Source of the DNA: Candidula unifasciata
Lineage: Eukaryota; Mollusca; Gastropoda; Stylommatophora; Geomitridae
NCBI GenBank assembly: GCA_905116865.2
Contig: CAJHNH020008068.1
Span: forward strand, 294,001 to 358,000
Reading direction: 5' to 3'
DNA length: 64,000 bases
A program made the translations under genes and the position numbers. The notes below the pieces were generated by a model. That model had not been told where the DNA came from and did not search any database. It worked only from the letters and a program-made list of their open reading frames with translations. Of this stretch, positions 62,222-64,000 are shown piece after piece. How positions within the stretch are numbered: the stretch's first letter is position 1; every line of letters begins with the position of its first letter.

Positions 62222-63484
62222 GTTAGTATGTTTGTTGTCAGGCTTTATGATTGCTTGTTTACTTTTTTTTTTTTTTTTTTATATTTATTAATCATAGTCT
62301 TTTGTTAGCATTTATTTTTTTTTTTTTTTTAAATTGTATGAAGTAATAGGAAACAGCTGGGTCTTTGGTAATGGGTGACTTTCATTTGTTGGTTTTTAGT
62401 CATTGTATGTTAAGTTTGAATTTACATGTAAATAAGGTGTTTTTTTGCACCTAACTCTTTGAGTCCCAGGGGGTTTTGCATCAGAGGCCCGGGGGGGTAA
62501 TATGATTTTGACTTTTAACAAATGCAGCACTTTAAAACAAGCCACACAACTGCAGCTGATGTCCAACATACACATATCATATATGAAAATAAACATAAAT
62601 GGATAAGGATTAATATTAGCATACTGCTACAACAAACAATTATACTGTTAGTTTGTATTTAGTAGAGAAAACAGTGACTTAGTTTGAGAGGTGAGTAAAT
62701 TATGAACAAGTTTTTTTCCACTTACCCAGAAGCTGATCCGAAAATTCTTGATATAGTATATCCAAAATGCATCACAAATTAAGGTACACCACTTATAAGT
62801 ATGCACAGCCAATACTAAAGCAAAATATGCAATAGTTGTTGTTCCATAGCAATTTTAATAACACTACCATAACACGTCAAAATATATTCTCCAGTGGCAC
62901 AAACAGATTGTTTGCTACATTGTTGTTCACTGTCAGATCATGAGGTCATTTGTGCCGTAAAGCCCCTAGCCCAGCCATAACTGGCTTTCAATTCATTTGC
63001 ATATAGCGCACTACTTGCAACTAAAACTTACAACTATACACGACCTATCTTTAACTGCTTAGTGGTACTACTATTTTGATCATGGTCTTTGTGAAAATCT
63101 AAGAATGTTATTCCCAAAATTATCCTCTCATAAACTGGGTGTGGCCTGAACACCCGTAAATACAGTAGTATTCGCTTGAGGGCTTACTAGTCTGCATATG
63201 GCTGTCCTGAATGGGTCCTCTAGGGTCAACAACCGTAGATCAGGGGATAATCAAGTTACAACATGAATGAGTTATAAAATGCCCCACAAAACTAACCAGG
63301 AAAGCTAACTCAGAAAACAAATGTCAGAAAAAGTAAAATGTTTTGGCCGAAAGACACACATATCGCAGCTGTGCACTTACATCACTCAGGTGACTGATGA
63401 AGAAGAACAGTTGTATTTTCCATTTTTTTTATCACCTCCCTGGAAGTTAATTAGCTCTCTTCACAAGGTCTGGGGGTGGGGGGG
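62222..63484. other. No further exon recognised
   Basis: T-runs at 62263-62280 and 62317-62330, otherwise AT-rich. If the gene at 61.47 kb continues, this would be intron 3. Confidence 0.35.
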
Positions 63485-63860
63485 GGGGCTGCGTGGTTTC
63501 GAGACATTGTGTCTGCCTCGAGTGCTAGAGGTTCCGAGTTCAATCCCCAGTAAGGGCTGGGAGTTTTTCACATGGACGTGGACTTCTAATAATTCCCCCT
63601 GGTCTCTGGGTAGTGAGGTTGGACGCCCGTGTGCATTGTTGCACACATAATAAATCCCTTGGCAGTTGGAAATCGAAAAGAATACCCTAACGGCGATGCC
63701 CCTGCAAAATTTGGAGTTAGAAAATCTACCCAAAGTATTTCAGGATCCTTCCCGGTGCTACAGAGCCTGTGCACTGTGCTGAGCTTCTTCGGACTCAGAC
63801 TTGAGTTACAAGTAGAACGGAGCACTTATGGGTTACTACCCTTGTGCCATGATGTTAATC
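63485..63860 (+). mobile_element. tRNA-derived SINE, about 375 bp
   Basis: Head gctgcgtggtttcgagacat and gaggttccgagttcaatccc, body ccctggtctctgggtagtga, taacggcgatgcccctgcaa, ctacccaaagtatttcagga, ending gagcacttatgggttact. Second copy at 48350-48690. Preceded by a G-run. Confidence 0.75.
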
Positions 63861-64000
63861 TATTGTTGAAACCTCAGACTTCACAAGGTCTGCCTCCATG
63901 AATCTGCTACACAACTTTAGCCTGTTCTTTTCTAGTCCCTTTGCTGGTTTTCTAATCCATACAGCTGAGTTCTCTTTTTCTTCATTCATCCCATTTTCTT

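Overview
This is an intron-rich, repeat-laden animal nuclear genome window, not a microbial one. The one gene that can be read completely is split into 11 coding exons with GT-AG introns. The rest is mostly LINE debris, SINEs, fold-back DNA elements and long minisatellite arrays. LINEs carrying RNase H domains together with abundant tRNA-headed SINEs suggest a lophotrochozoan, perhaps a gastropod mollusc; that placement is an inference and nothing here proves it.

Layout. 1-17 kb: repeat-dominated DNA upstream of the gene. It holds a 23-bp minisatellite (2.07-3.11 kb), a long minus-strand RNase H LINE (4.2-7.2 kb), a 72-bp minisatellite (7.59-8.67 kb), a second minus-strand LINE with a small LINE tail inserted in it (9-11 kb), and two fold-back elements with GGCTCTCC ends (11.2-14.9 kb). 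17.16-45.92 kb: PSMD12 (Rpn5), a 26S proteasome lid subunit, on the plus strand, 458 codons. Its first exon lies in a 1.2-kb tandem duplication that gave a second, frameshifted copy of exon 1. Its introns contain a 43-bp minisatellite, a 1.4-kb pyrimidine-rich tract, head-to-head RNase H LINE ends, a mariner end, a 64-bp satellite of about 65 units and a 16-bp minisatellite. 46-61 kb: 3' UTR, then more SINE and LINE fragments, a 46/48-bp array and a 42-bp array continuous with a LINE reading frame. 61.47-62.22 kb: three small exons of an unrecognised plus-strand gene, including one GC-AG intron.

The most distinctive signals are: (1) a 4.2-kb satellite whose 64-bp monomer is a piece of the LINE RNase H active-site coding sequence, flanked by the rest of such a LINE; (2) the duplicated PSMD12 first exon tied to a fold-back element family with 8-bp target duplications; (3) a SINE-like family ending in GAA repeats with about 15 copies in 64 kb. 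No viral, toxin, CRISPR or operon-type system was seen.
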